NCBI GenBank assembly: GCA_964658455.1
Contig: CAZZZA010000012.1
Coordinates: 1 to 43,139 of the forward strand
Length of the DNA stretch: 43,139 bases
Direction: 5' to 3'
DNA from: Lichenicola sp964658455
GTDB taxonomy: Bacteria > Pseudomonadota > Alphaproteobacteria > Acetobacterales > Acetobacteraceae
The notes beneath the pieces were generated by a model. It was not told the DNA's origin and ran no database searches. It worked only from the letters and a program-made list of their open reading frames with translations. Below are positions 8,758 through 16,426 of the stretch, piece after piece (the stretch's first letter is position 1; the number at the start of each line of letters is the position of its first letter). Made by a program: the position numbers and the translations under genes.

Positions 8758-9855
8758 TCATCCTGCCGCGGCGGGCGGCAAGCCCCCGGGCGGGATGTCG
8801 AGGGTAATGCCGGCCATGCTGAGCGCCGACCGGCGCACAGCATCGTCCGAGATCAACTCTCGTAGCAAATCCGGCAGCGGCAGTCGCGCCCGTCTGATGA
8901 GCGTCTCCAGCGCATAGGAGATCGGGGAATGCGGTTCGCGCTCCCTGAAGAACGCCGCCACCCGGCCGAGTTCCTGCAGCGCGTCGTCGCGGTTCTCCAG
9001 CGCGCGCGGCCCCGTAGCGGCCTTGGAGACCGGCGACGCCTCGACCGGCTCGCCGGTCTCCGGGGCGGACGGTTCCGGCGATGCGGCGAGCGGCGGGGCC
9101 AGGGTTTCCGGCTTGATCCCGGAGAGCTGGTAGAGCGCCTCGCGCGCCTCCTGCAGGACCGTCCGGATGGTGCCGAGCGGCGGGGCGTCCGCCCCGCAGG
9201 CTGCATCGAGCTGCCGGTCCAGCGTGCCCAGCGCCGCCCAGCAGCCTTCCAGATCCTGCGACAGCCCGACGAACGTCTCGCGCGGCGTCGCCTGCATCGC
9301 GTCCGACAGGCGCTTCGCCTCGCGGCTGTCGCTGCCCTTGCGTCGCGCCTCCTGCCAGAGCCACAGCCCGGTCGGCTCGTCGCCGAGCGGTGCCGCCAGC
9401 GGCGCCAGCCGCATCGGCTGGATCAGCGTGCCTTCCGCGTCCAGGCCGTTCAGTCCGGCGATAGGCGCTGCCTTGTCGGCGATGGTTTCGGTATCGACCG
9501 AATGCAGCCCGTCCCAGTAGCGCTCGACCAGGCCGCACAGCAGGATCAGCCCGGCATGCAGGCCGGAGAAACCATGCAGCCGGAGCGACGCCTCGACCAG
9601 CCAGGTGGCGATCTCGATATCCTTGGTCTGTTCGCGCAACAGCGCTTCGGCGCCGTCCTGCACGCCACGCCATTCCGGCGCCAGGCCGCCGCGATCCGCC
9701 TCGATGTCGGCCTGGCGCTCGCGCGCCCGCGCTTTGACCCGCTTTTCCTTTACAGCGTAGTAAGCATCCGACATTTCCGCCGAGCGCCGGATATCGACGC
9801 CGGTCGGTTCGGCCTCGGCAATCGGCTGCAGCAGCGCCTCGATGTCCATCACCAT
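8758..9855 (-). CDS. tssA: Type VI secretion protein TssA (ImpA family)
   Basis: A 365-residue ImpA-domain protein and first gene of the leftward T6SS unit. The ImpA N-terminal domain is clear: a start reading EALLQPIAEAEPTGVDIR, then SDAYYAVKEKR, EWRGVQDGAEALLREQTKDIEIATWL (in parts: EWRGVQDGAEALL, KDIEIATWL) and GLILLCGLVERYWDGLH at about 104-120. A Pro/Ala/Glu-rich linker (about 250-285) leads to a shorter C-terminal helical domain with PHSPISYALETLIRRA, typical of the short TssA class. TssA caps the growing sheath or organises baseplate docking. ATG 9855 and ATG 9849 are both possible starts. The promoter must lie in the divergent region to its right. Confidence 0.92.
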   Translation of the reverse strand: MVMDIEALLQPIAEAEPTGVDIRRSAEMSDAYYAVKEKRVKARARERQADIEADRGGLAPEWRGVQDGAEALLREQTKDIEIATWLVEASLRLHGFSGLHAGLILLCGLVERYWDGLHSVDTETIADKAAPIAGLNGLDAEGTLIQPMRLAPLAAPLGDEPTGLWLWQEARRKGSDSREAKRLSDAMQATPRETFVGLSQDLEGCWAALGTLDRQLDAACGADAPPLGTIRTVLQEAREALYQLSGIKPETLAPPLAASPEPSAPETGEPVEASPVSKAATGPRALENRDDALQELGRVAAFFREREPHSPISYALETLIRRARLPLPDLLRELISDDAVRRSALSMAGITLDIPPGGLPPAAAG

Positions 9856-10315
9856 GGGCGTCGGTCGCGGTCTGCGGCAGGCGGTGGCGGGCAGGGGCGA
9901 ATCATCGTCGAACCGGTCTCCAGCTCAGCCTCATCATCCGGCATGATCGTTACTGATCGGTTTATGTTCCGCCAGGGGTCGAAGGCGCTCCCCGCGCACG
10001 AATAGCGGGCAGGAAGGATTTTTCACGCGGTCGTTACCGCTACGGCGCTGTAACGGATTGTAGAACGAGACCGCCCGTGTAGGAATAGAGGGCCTGGATC
10101 GAACAAGCGTGTGCCGGCCGTCCGAGCCGTCTCATCGCATGACGCGCTGCCGGGCGATGGCACACCGCCACGCTGTCATCGCATTGTAGCAGATCGGCCA
10201 CCAAAAAATGGTGGGCAGGTAGGGCCGTGGCGGCTAATGCGGTAGCGCCGCCGTTAGCCGATCAACCAGGGGCGCGATCGCAATGATCGGCCTGATATCG
10301 AGGAGCAAGGACCGC
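9856..10315. promoter_or_regulatory. Divergent promoter region between the two T6SS units
   Basis: This 460-base gap separates the tssA ATG (leftward) from the hcp ATG (rightward) and has no credible open frame, so it must carry the promoters for both units. It is less GC-rich than the genes. Visible elements are a small hairpin CCACCA-A5-TGGTGG at 10198-10214, an inverted repeat CGGCTAA...TTAGCCG at 10231-10260, and an hcp leader with GAGGAG at 10300-10305 and CAAGGA at 10306-10311. No convincing sigma-70 or sigma-54 promoter could be placed by eye. The two repeats are candidates for regulator binding or mRNA structure, which is inference. Confidence 0.6.
10231..10260. repeat. Inverted repeat upstream of hcp
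   Basis: Perfect 7-base arms CGGCTAA (10231-10237) and TTAGCCG (10254-10260) are separated by 16 bases that can themselves fold as GCGG...CCGC. The element ends 55 bases before the hcp start. It could be an operator or a 5'-leader stem-loop; neither can be decided by reading. Confidence 0.45.
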
Positions 10316-10804
10316 ATGCCGATCTATCTCAAATATGGAAGCATCCAGGGCGACGCCACGCAGGCGGAGCACCAGGGCTGGATGGACATCCAGTCGATGC
10401 ACTGGTCGGTCAGCCGCAGCGTCAACACCACGGTGGGAGCGGCGCAGAACCGCGAGGCCTCGGAGCCGAATCTGAGCGAAGTCACCCTGACCAAGATCAG
10501 CGACAGCTCGCATGCGGAACTCTATCAGGCCGCCACCACCGGCAACACGCCGCAGCAGGCGCAGATTGACCTCGTCTCGACCGGCCAGGACGGCAAGACC
10601 TATTGTTCCTACATCCTGCACGACGCGCTGGTGTCCGGCTTCTCCTCCGGGACCAGCGGCGACCGCCCGACCGAGACCCTGACCTTCAATTTCGTCAAGA
10701 AAGAGGTGGTCTACAACAAGATCGCCGCCGATGGTTCGCAGGCCGGAACGTCGCGCGCCATGTATGACCAGTCCAGCGCCGGCGGCAGCGCCAGCGGCGC
10801 CTGA
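10316..10804 (+). CDS. hcp: Type VI secretion tube protein Hcp
   Basis: A 162-residue Hcp1-type tube subunit; hexameric rings of it stack into the inner tube and are exported. The first residues MPIYLKYGSIQGDAT and the segments GWMDIQSMHWSVSR, LTKISDSSHAELYQAA and ILHDALVSGFSS are family hallmarks, followed by the LTFNFVKKEVVYN strand near the C-terminus. An upstream in-frame ATG at 10283 exists, but the conserved start is ATG 10316, with GAGGAG and CAAGGA ahead of it. The chain ends in a Ser/Gly/Ala-rich tail. It is the first gene of the rightward unit; Hcp is usually the most abundant T6SS protein, which fits its place next to the promoter region. Confidence 0.96.
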   Translation: MPIYLKYGSIQGDATQAEHQGWMDIQSMHWSVSRSVNTTVGAAQNREASEPNLSEVTLTKISDSSHAELYQAATTGNTPQQAQIDLVSTGQDGKTYCSYILHDALVSGFSSGTSGDRPTETLTFNFVKKEVVYNKIAADGSQAGTSRAMYDQSSAGGSASGA

Positions 10805-10878
10805 AGCCCGGCGGGGACCGGCGAGGCCGCCTCGCCGGTCCGGTCCGGCCATCGAACAGACCAGGCACGAGGCGACGC

Positions 10879-11565
10879 ATGAGCGGCCAGTCCGGCGCGC
10901 AGGACGACCCGGTCACACTGTCCGCCAGCCAGTCCGCAGCCCTGCTCGGCGCGCTCGACCGGGCGTTCGAGCAGGTGCTCGGCGCCCGCTTCGCCGGCGG
11001 CGTCAGCGCGGCGCGGATCGCGGCGGACGGGCAGGGCGCGCCGCAGGTGCTGCGGCCGCCGCTCTCCGGTGGCGAGCAGTTGCTGCTGAGCTACGCACGC
11101 GGCCAGATGGCGGAGACCTTGCTGCAGAACAGCGCGCGCCTGCCGGGCCTGGTGATCGGCCATGTGATCGCGTCCGGCAGCGACAGCACCACCATCGTGC
11201 ACTGCGAGGTGATCGACGTGCATGATGTCAACCATCGCGACGGCGGCATGCAAGCGTCCGGCGTCACCCTGCGGCGCGACGGCGCCGGCGCCGAAGCCGG
11301 CCTCCTGGTGCTGCGGACCTCGGAGCAGAGCGGCGATGCCGACCAGGCGCGCGGTCGCGCGCAGCGCGGCGTGGTGCCGCCGGTCGGACGGCACCGGCCG
11401 CGCGCGGCGCTGGGACTGGCCGGGGGCACCCATCGCCCCGCCTTGCAGGCGACCGCGCGGCGCCCGGTCGCCGGCCTGCTGATCGGCCGCTTCGGCCAGA
11501 TGCTCGGCGAGGCCGAAGCTATCCAGCCGCGTCTCGACGCGGTTACGATCGGGCTGCTGGCGTGA
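10879..11565 (+). CDS. Unrecognised protein between hcp and vgrG
   Basis: A 228-residue reading frame with strong GC at third codon positions and a GAGG sequence just ahead of ATG 10879, so it looks like a real gene. I do not recognise the family. The N-terminal half contains an amphipathic stretch LGALDRAFEQVLGARFAGG and a β-rich segment GLVIGHVIASGSDSTTIVH followed by CEVIDVHDVNHRDGG. The middle (about 150-200) is Arg/Gly/Ala-rich and looks disordered; the last 30 residues form a likely helix. No signal peptide, membrane helix, cysteine pair or catalytic motif stands out. It ends 16 bases before vgrG, so it is almost certainly co-transcribed with hcp and vgrG. An adaptor, chaperone or cargo for the spike is possible, but this is only position-based inference. 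Confidence 0.75.
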   Translation: MSGQSGAQDDPVTLSASQSAALLGALDRAFEQVLGARFAGGVSAARIAADGQGAPQVLRPPLSGGEQLLLSYARGQMAETLLQNSARLPGLVIGHVIASGSDSTTIVHCEVIDVHDVNHRDGGMQASGVTLRRDGAGAEAGLLVLRTSEQSGDADQARGRAQRGVVPPVGRHRPRAALGLAGGTHRPALQATARRPVAGLLIGRFGQMLGEAEAIQPRLDAVTIGLLA

Positions 11566-11581
11566 CGGGAGGGCAGCGGTG

Positions 11582-13474
11582 ATGGACGGTTTCAGCCAGA
11601 ACAAGCGCCTCCTGACCCTCAACACGCCGCTCGGCTCCGACAAGCTGCTGCTGGAGCGGATGAACGGCAACGAGGCGCTGTCGTCGCTGTTCGCCTATAC
11701 GCTCGACATCCGGTCGTTTGACGACAGCATCGATCCGGGCCAGCTGATCCACAAGCCGATCAACTGGAACCTGCGCTGCGAGGACGATTCGCTGCGCCCG
11801 TTCCACGGGATGGTCGCCAACTATGCCGGCGGCGACGCGATGAGCCGGCAGCAGCGCTCCTACTCGCTGACGGTGGTGCCCTGGCTGTGGTTCCTGCAGC
11901 ATCGGCAGGATTGCCGGATCTTCCAGAACAAGACCGTGATCGAGATCGCGGTGCAGATCTTCTCCGAACTCGGTTTCGACGATTACGACATCAGCGGCCT
12001 GGTGCACAGCTACCAGCCGCGCGTCTATTGCGTCCAATATCGCGAGAGCGATTTCAATTTCGTCAGCCGCCTGTTCGAGGAAGAGGGAATCTTCTACTTC
12101 TTCAAGCATGAGACCGGCCGCCATGTGCTGATGCTCGCGGACGGGCCGCATGCCTACCAGGATTCGGCCGACAGCCCGCTTCCCTACAACACGCCGGGCA
12201 TCTTCAAGAACAGCGTCACCCGCTGGGGCCATCACCAGACGTTCCGCTCCGGCAAGTCGGCGAGCAATTCGTATAATTTCCAGAATCCTGGCGCGTCGCT
12301 GCTGACCAGCAGCGCCGGGACGTCGAAAGTGCCGGAGGCCAGCAACTACGAGATCTACGATCCGACTCATTACGGGCAGCGCGACCGGGGCGAGGGGATC
12401 TCGAACCGCCTGATCGCCGCGCACGAGAAGGGCCAGGACATGGCCGAGGCCTCGAGCAACAGCCGGCATCTCGGCCCGGCGCAGCGCTTCACCCTGGAGA
12501 GCCATCCGATCGCCGCCGAGAACGCGTCCTACGTGGTGACGTCGATCACCCACCACGCCAGCGCCTCCTCCTACGAAAGCGTCGCCAAGGGCGCGCCCGC
12601 CTACAGCAACAATTTCGTGGCGATGCCGGCGTCTGTCGGCTTCGTGCCCGAGCAGCGCTCGGAGAAACCGGTCATCCCCGGAACCCAGTCCGCGGTCGTC
12701 ACCGGCCCCAAGGGCGAGGAGATCTACACCGACCAGTACGGCAGGGTGAAGGTCAAGTTCCACTGGGACCGCAAGGGCCAGCCGAACGAGACCTCGTCGT
12801 GCTGGCTGCGTGTGGCGCAGCCATGGGCGGGACGCGGCTATGGCGGTCAGACGATCCCGCGGATCGGCATGGAGGTGCTGGTCACGTTCCTGGACGGCAA
12901 CCCGGACGAGCCGCTGGTGATCGGCGCGATGCCGAACGCGCAGACCACCAACCCGCTCAACCTGCCGGCCGAGAAGGAGCGCACCACGCTGAAATCCGCG
13001 TCATCTCCAGGCGGCAACGGCTTCAACGAACTGACCTTCGAGGACAAGGCCGGATCGGAGGAGGTGTTCCTGCATGCGCAGCAGGATCTCTCGCAGATCA
13101 TCAAGCGCAACCAGATGGTCGATGTCGGCAACGCCTCCGTCACCACCACCAAGACGCTGTGGACCAGCATGGTCGGCGACAGCCTGATCGAGAAGACGCA
13201 GAAACACATCCTGATCCAGCATGGATCGAGCCAGATCTATCTCGACGAGGCCGGCATCAGGATCTGCTTCGGCGCCGGACACGCGATCGTCCTGGACGCG
13301 ACCGGGATCCGGCTGCACAGCGACGCGATGGTGGCGTCCTCGCAGAGCGCTACGGCCTACACCAGGGTCGACCAGGCCGGCGTGACGCATTCCGGCGCCA
13401 CCGTGATCAGCCAGACCACCGGCGGGTCGAAGATCGTCCAGTCCGGCGCCGACATCGACCTGAACCCAGCGTGA
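11582..13474 (+). CDS. vgrG: Type VI secretion spike protein VgrG
   Basis: A 630-residue VgrG, which trimerises to form the puncturing spike on the Hcp tube. The N-terminal gp27-like part has PLGSDKLLLERMNGNEALS and the ESDFNFVSRLFEEEGIFYFF motif around residues 155-175. The gp5/OB region has the hallmark DQYGRVKVKFHWDRKG, SSCWLRVAQPWAGRGYGG and IPRIGMEVLVTFLDGNPDEP. The C-terminal β-prism runs to the end (about 460-630), with no extra toxin domain after it. Either GTG 11579 or ATG 11582 can start translation; GGGAGGG at 11567-11573 serves both. A non-evolved VgrG usually needs a separate PAAR tip and effectors, but none lies next to it here. Confidence 0.96.
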   Translation: MDGFSQNKRLLTLNTPLGSDKLLLERMNGNEALSSLFAYTLDIRSFDDSIDPGQLIHKPINWNLRCEDDSLRPFHGMVANYAGGDAMSRQQRSYSLTVVPWLWFLQHRQDCRIFQNKTVIEIAVQIFSELGFDDYDISGLVHSYQPRVYCVQYRESDFNFVSRLFEEEGIFYFFKHETGRHVLMLADGPHAYQDSADSPLPYNTPGIFKNSVTRWGHHQTFRSGKSASNSYNFQNPGASLLTSSAGTSKVPEASNYEIYDPTHYGQRDRGEGISNRLIAAHEKGQDMAEASSNSRHLGPAQRFTLESHPIAAENASYVVTSITHHASASSYESVAKGAPAYSNNFVAMPASVGFVPEQRSEKPVIPGTQSAVVTGPKGEEIYTDQYGRVKVKFHWDRKGQPNETSSCWLRVAQPWAGRGYGGQTIPRIGMEVLVTFLDGNPDEPLVIGAMPNAQTTNPLNLPAEKERTTLKSASSPGGNGFNELTFEDKAGSEEVFLHAQQDLSQIIKRNQMVDVGNASVTTTKTLWTSMVGDSLIEKTQKHILIQHGSSQIYLDEAGIRICFGAGHAIVLDATGIRLHSDAMVASSQSATAYTRVDQAGVTHSGATVISQTTGGSKIVQSGADIDLNPA

Positions 13475-13491
13475 CGAGGGAGGGATCTGCC

Positions 13492-13698
13492 ATGCCGTTT
13501 CCGGGACAGACCGTTCGCGCGCCGATCATGGCCGCGCGACATGCGATGCGCTCCCTCGATCTGGGCACGGTGACAGACCAGGGTCCGGCGCCGCTCAAGC
13601 CGGTGATCGCCGACGGCAAGAGCAGCGGCGCCAACGATCTGGCGCCCGGATCGACGCCGGCGGCGCCGCGCTTCGCATCGCTGCCGACGCTGCGTTGA
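13492..13698 (+). CDS. Unrecognised 68-residue protein between vgrG and clpV
   Basis: A short frame with a strong leader (GAGGGAGGGA ending 7 bases before ATG 13492), located 17 bases after the vgrG stop and 41 before the clpV start. The product, from MPFPGQTVRAP to FASLPTLR, is Pro/Ala/Ser-rich (about 13% Pro) with no membrane helix, signal sequence, cysteines or recognisable motif. It does not look like PAAR, which would need the metal-ligand His/Cys pattern and repeated β-hairpins. Codon third positions are GC-rich like the neighbours. Its place in the unit suggests a small T6SS accessory, spike-associated peptide or the remnant of a longer gene; none of these can be chosen from sequence. 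Confidence 0.65.
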   Translation: MPFPGQTVRAPIMAARHAMRSLDLGTVTDQGPAPLKPVIADGKSSGANDLAPGSTPAAPRFASLPTLR

Positions 13699-13739
13699 GT
13701 TTTTCCTGATCTCTCCCGTTGCTGGATGGGCCTGCGCCG

Positions 13740-16385
13740 ATGGCGGTTCTCGATCTCCGTTCGTTGCTCAATCGCCTCGATGCCCTGTCACGCCAGGCGC
13801 TGGAAGCCGCCGCCGGGCTCGCCCTGTCGCGAACCCATTACAATGTCGAAATAGAACACTGGCTGCTGCGCCTGCTCGAGCGGAACGATAGCGACCTGGT
13901 CGCGATCCTCGCGCACGCCAGGCTCGATCCGGCGCGCCTCGTCGAGGCCTGCAATCGCGCGCTGGACCGGCTGCAGACCGGCAACGGGCGGGCACCGGCG
14001 CTCTCGCCCGACCTCGTTGCCCTGGCGCGCGAGGCGTGGCTGCTGGCGTCGATCGAGCACGGCATGGGCCAGACCCGGTCCGGCCATCTCGCCTGGGCGC
14101 TGGCGTCCGACGACTTGCTGGGCCAGCGGGTCGGCCAGATCGCGACGCTGCTGCAGGTGGTGCCGATCGAGGCGTTCCGCGCCGATTTCGCCGGTCTGAC
14201 CGCCGGTAGCGCCGAACATGGCGCAGCTCTCGCGCCGGCCGGCGACGGCGCCGTCGATCCGGCCGGCGCGGGTGCCGCGGCAGGCGGCACGGCGGGCACC
14301 GGCGGCGCGCTGGAACGGTTCACCACCGACCTGACCGCGCAGGCGCGCGCCGGCAGGATCGATCCGATCCTGGGCCGCGAGGGCGAGATCCGTCAGATCG
14401 TCGACATCCTGACCCGCCGCCGCCAGAACAACCCGATTCTGACCGGCGAGGCCGGGGTCGGCAAGACCGCCGTAGTCGAGGGGCTGGCCGCCCGGATCGC
14501 CGCCGGCGACGTGCCGGAAGCGTTGCGCGACGTGGCGCTGCGCACGCTCGATCTCGGCCTCCTGCAGGCCGGCGCCGGGATCAAGGGCGAGTTCGAGAAC
14601 CGTCTGCGTTCGGTGATCGACGCGGTCAAGGCCAGCCCGGTGCCGGTGATCCTGTTCATCGACGAGGCGCATACGATGATCGGCGCCGGCAACCAGGCCG
14701 GCGCCGGCGACGCCGCCAACCTGCTGAAACCGGCCCTGGCGCGCGGCGAGCTGCGCACCATCGCCGCGACGACCTGGGCGGAATACAAGAAGTTCTTCGA
14801 GAAGGACGCCGCGCTCTCGCGCCGTTTCCAGGTGGTGAAGATCGAGGAGCCGGACGAGCCGACCGCGATCGCGATGATGCGCGGCCTCGCGCACATGCTG
14901 GAGACGCACCACGGCGTCAGGATCCTCGATACCGCACTGGTCGCCGCGGTGCGTCTGTCGGCGCGCTACATTCCCAGTCGGCAGCTTCCAGACAAGGCGG
15001 TCTCGCTGCTCGATACCGCCTGCGCCCGGGTGGCGATGTCGCAATCCGCCTCGCCGCCGCCGCTCGAGGATGCGAGGCGGCGTCTGGCGCTGATTGATAC
15101 CGAGCGCGCGATCCTGACCCGCGAGACCGCATCCGGCGGCGCGCACGGCGCCCGCGAGGCGGAACTGGCGGGGGAGCGGGAGACGGTCGCCGCCGAGATC
15201 GCCGCCCTGGAGCAGCGCTGGGGCGAGGAGCAGGCCCTGGCCGCGAGCCTGATGCAGAGCCGGCAGGCGCTGGAGGACGGGCTGGCGCCGGACGGGGAGG
15301 CGGCGCGCGCGGAACTGCGCGACCTGTCGGAGCAGCTGTCGCTGCTGCAGGGCGAGACGCCGCTGATCCATCCGACGGTGGACGAGCAGGCGGTGGCGGA
15401 GATCGTCGCCAGCTGGACCGGCATTCCCGCCGGCCGCATGCGCGAGAACGAGATCCGCGCCACGCTCGACCTCAAGCAGAGCCTGTCGCGCCGGATCATC
15501 GGCCAGGACCATGCGCTGGACGCGGTGGCGCGGTCGATCCGCACCGCACGCGCCGGACTGACCGACCCGCGCAAGCCGATCGGCGTGTTCCTGATGGTCG
15601 GCACCTCGGGCGTCGGCAAGACCGAGACCGCGCTGGCGCTGGCCGACCTGCTCTATGGCGGCGCACAGAACGTCACCACCATCAACATGACCGAGTTCAA
15701 GGAGGAACATAAGGTCTCGCTGCTGATGGGATCGCCGCCGGGCTATGTCGGATACGGCGAAGGCGGCATCCTGACCGAGGCGGTGCGCCGCCGCCCCTAT
15801 TCGGTGATCCTGCTCGACGAGATGGAGAAGGCGCATCCAGGCGTGCAGGACGTGTTCTTCCAGGTGTTCGACAAGGGCACGATGAAGGACGGCGAAGGCC
15901 GCGACATCGATTTCCGCAACACCGTCATCATCATGACCTCGAACGCCGGCACCGCGCTGATCTCGGCGCTGTTCGCCGATCCGGAGACCGCGCCGGACCC
16001 GACCGCGCTCGGCGTGGCGCTGGCGCCGGAACTGGCCAAGCACTTCAAGCCGGCGTTCCTCGGCCGCGTCACCACCGTGCCGTACCTGCCGCTCGGCGAC
16101 GACACCATCCGCCGGATCGTGCGTCTGCAGCTCGACCGCATCGCCGCCCGGCTCGGCGAGCGCTGGCGGGCGCGCTTCAGCTACGACGACGCGGTCGTCG
16201 ACATGGTGGCGCGGCGCTGCACCGAGAGCGAGGCCGGCGCGCGGGCGATCGAGAGCATCCTGTCGAACACGCTGCTTTCGGAATTGTCGGGCGAGATCCT
16301 GCTGCGCCTGGCCGGCGGCACCACGATCGAGAGCGTGCATGTCGGCGTCGCCGACCATGGCGGCTTCGCCTACGCGCTTACCTGA
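13740..16385 (+). CDS. tssH: Type VI secretion ATPase ClpV/TssH
   Basis: An 881-residue class B Clp/Hsp100 ATPase that disassembles contracted TssB-TssC sheath. It has an N-terminal double Clp-N repeat (about 1-155) with the ClpV-typical HYNVEIEHWLLRLLE. A Gly/Ala-rich linker follows (160-190). The first AAA+ module has Walker A GEAGVGKT at 236-243 and Walker B LFIDEAH at 305-311. A coiled middle region (about 435-540) leads to the second AAA+ module with GTSGVGKT at 621-628 and VILLDEMEKAHPGVQDVF. The C-terminal D2-small domain follows. An in-frame TTG at 13719 is less likely than ATG 13740, which is preceded by GGATGGG. Last gene of the rightward T6SS unit. Confidence 0.95.
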   Translation: MAVLDLRSLLNRLDALSRQALEAAAGLALSRTHYNVEIEHWLLRLLERNDSDLVAILAHARLDPARLVEACNRALDRLQTGNGRAPALSPDLVALAREAWLLASIEHGMGQTRSGHLAWALASDDLLGQRVGQIATLLQVVPIEAFRADFAGLTAGSAEHGAALAPAGDGAVDPAGAGAAAGGTAGTGGALERFTTDLTAQARAGRIDPILGREGEIRQIVDILTRRRQNNPILTGEAGVGKTAVVEGLAARIAAGDVPEALRDVALRTLDLGLLQAGAGIKGEFENRLRSVIDAVKASPVPVILFIDEAHTMIGAGNQAGAGDAANLLKPALARGELRTIAATTWAEYKKFFEKDAALSRRFQVVKIEEPDEPTAIAMMRGLAHMLETHHGVRILDTALVAAVRLSARYIPSRQLPDKAVSLLDTACARVAMSQSASPPPLEDARRRLALIDTERAILTRETASGGAHGAREAELAGERETVAAEIAALEQRWGEEQALAASLMQSRQALEDGLAPDGEAARAELRDLSEQLSLLQGETPLIHPTVDEQAVAEIVASWTGIPAGRMRENEIRATLDLKQSLSRRIIGQDHALDAVARSIRTARAGLTDPRKPIGVFLMVGTSGVGKTETALALADLLYGGAQNVTTINMTEFKEEHKVSLLMGSPPGYVGYGEGGILTEAVRRRPYSVILLDEMEKAHPGVQDVFFQVFDKGTMKDGEGRDIDFRNTVIIMTSNAGTALISALFADPETAPDPTALGVALAPELAKHFKPAFLGRVTTVPYLPLGDDTIRRIVRLQLDRIAARLGERWRARFSYDDAVVDMVARRCTESEAGARAIESILSNTLLSELSGEILLRLAGGTTIESVHVGVADHGGFAYALT

Positions 16386-16412
16386 GCAACCGACCGCCTG
16401 CCGCGCTTGCCG

Positions 16413-16426
16413 CGCGCTAGAGCGCG
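16413..16426. terminator. Short hairpin between convergent tssH and binding-protein genes
   Basis: CGCGCT-AG-AGCGCG forms a six-pair stem overlapping the stop codon of the leftward gene, 28 bases after the tssH stop. There is no T-tract on either strand, so it would be at most a weak terminator or an mRNA 3'-end stabiliser. Confidence 0.25.

Noticed and set aside
10158..10174. Possible sigma-54 promoter (TGGCAC start) before hcp
   Set aside because: The GG and GC dinucleotides are one base too far apart and the TTGC half is missing, so it does not fit the -24/-12 consensus.
10731..11225. Alternative plus-strand frame overlapping the 228-residue gene
   Set aside because: Arg/Ala/Pro-rich with poor codon third positions; the 10879-11565 frame has the GC-rich third positions of true genes here.
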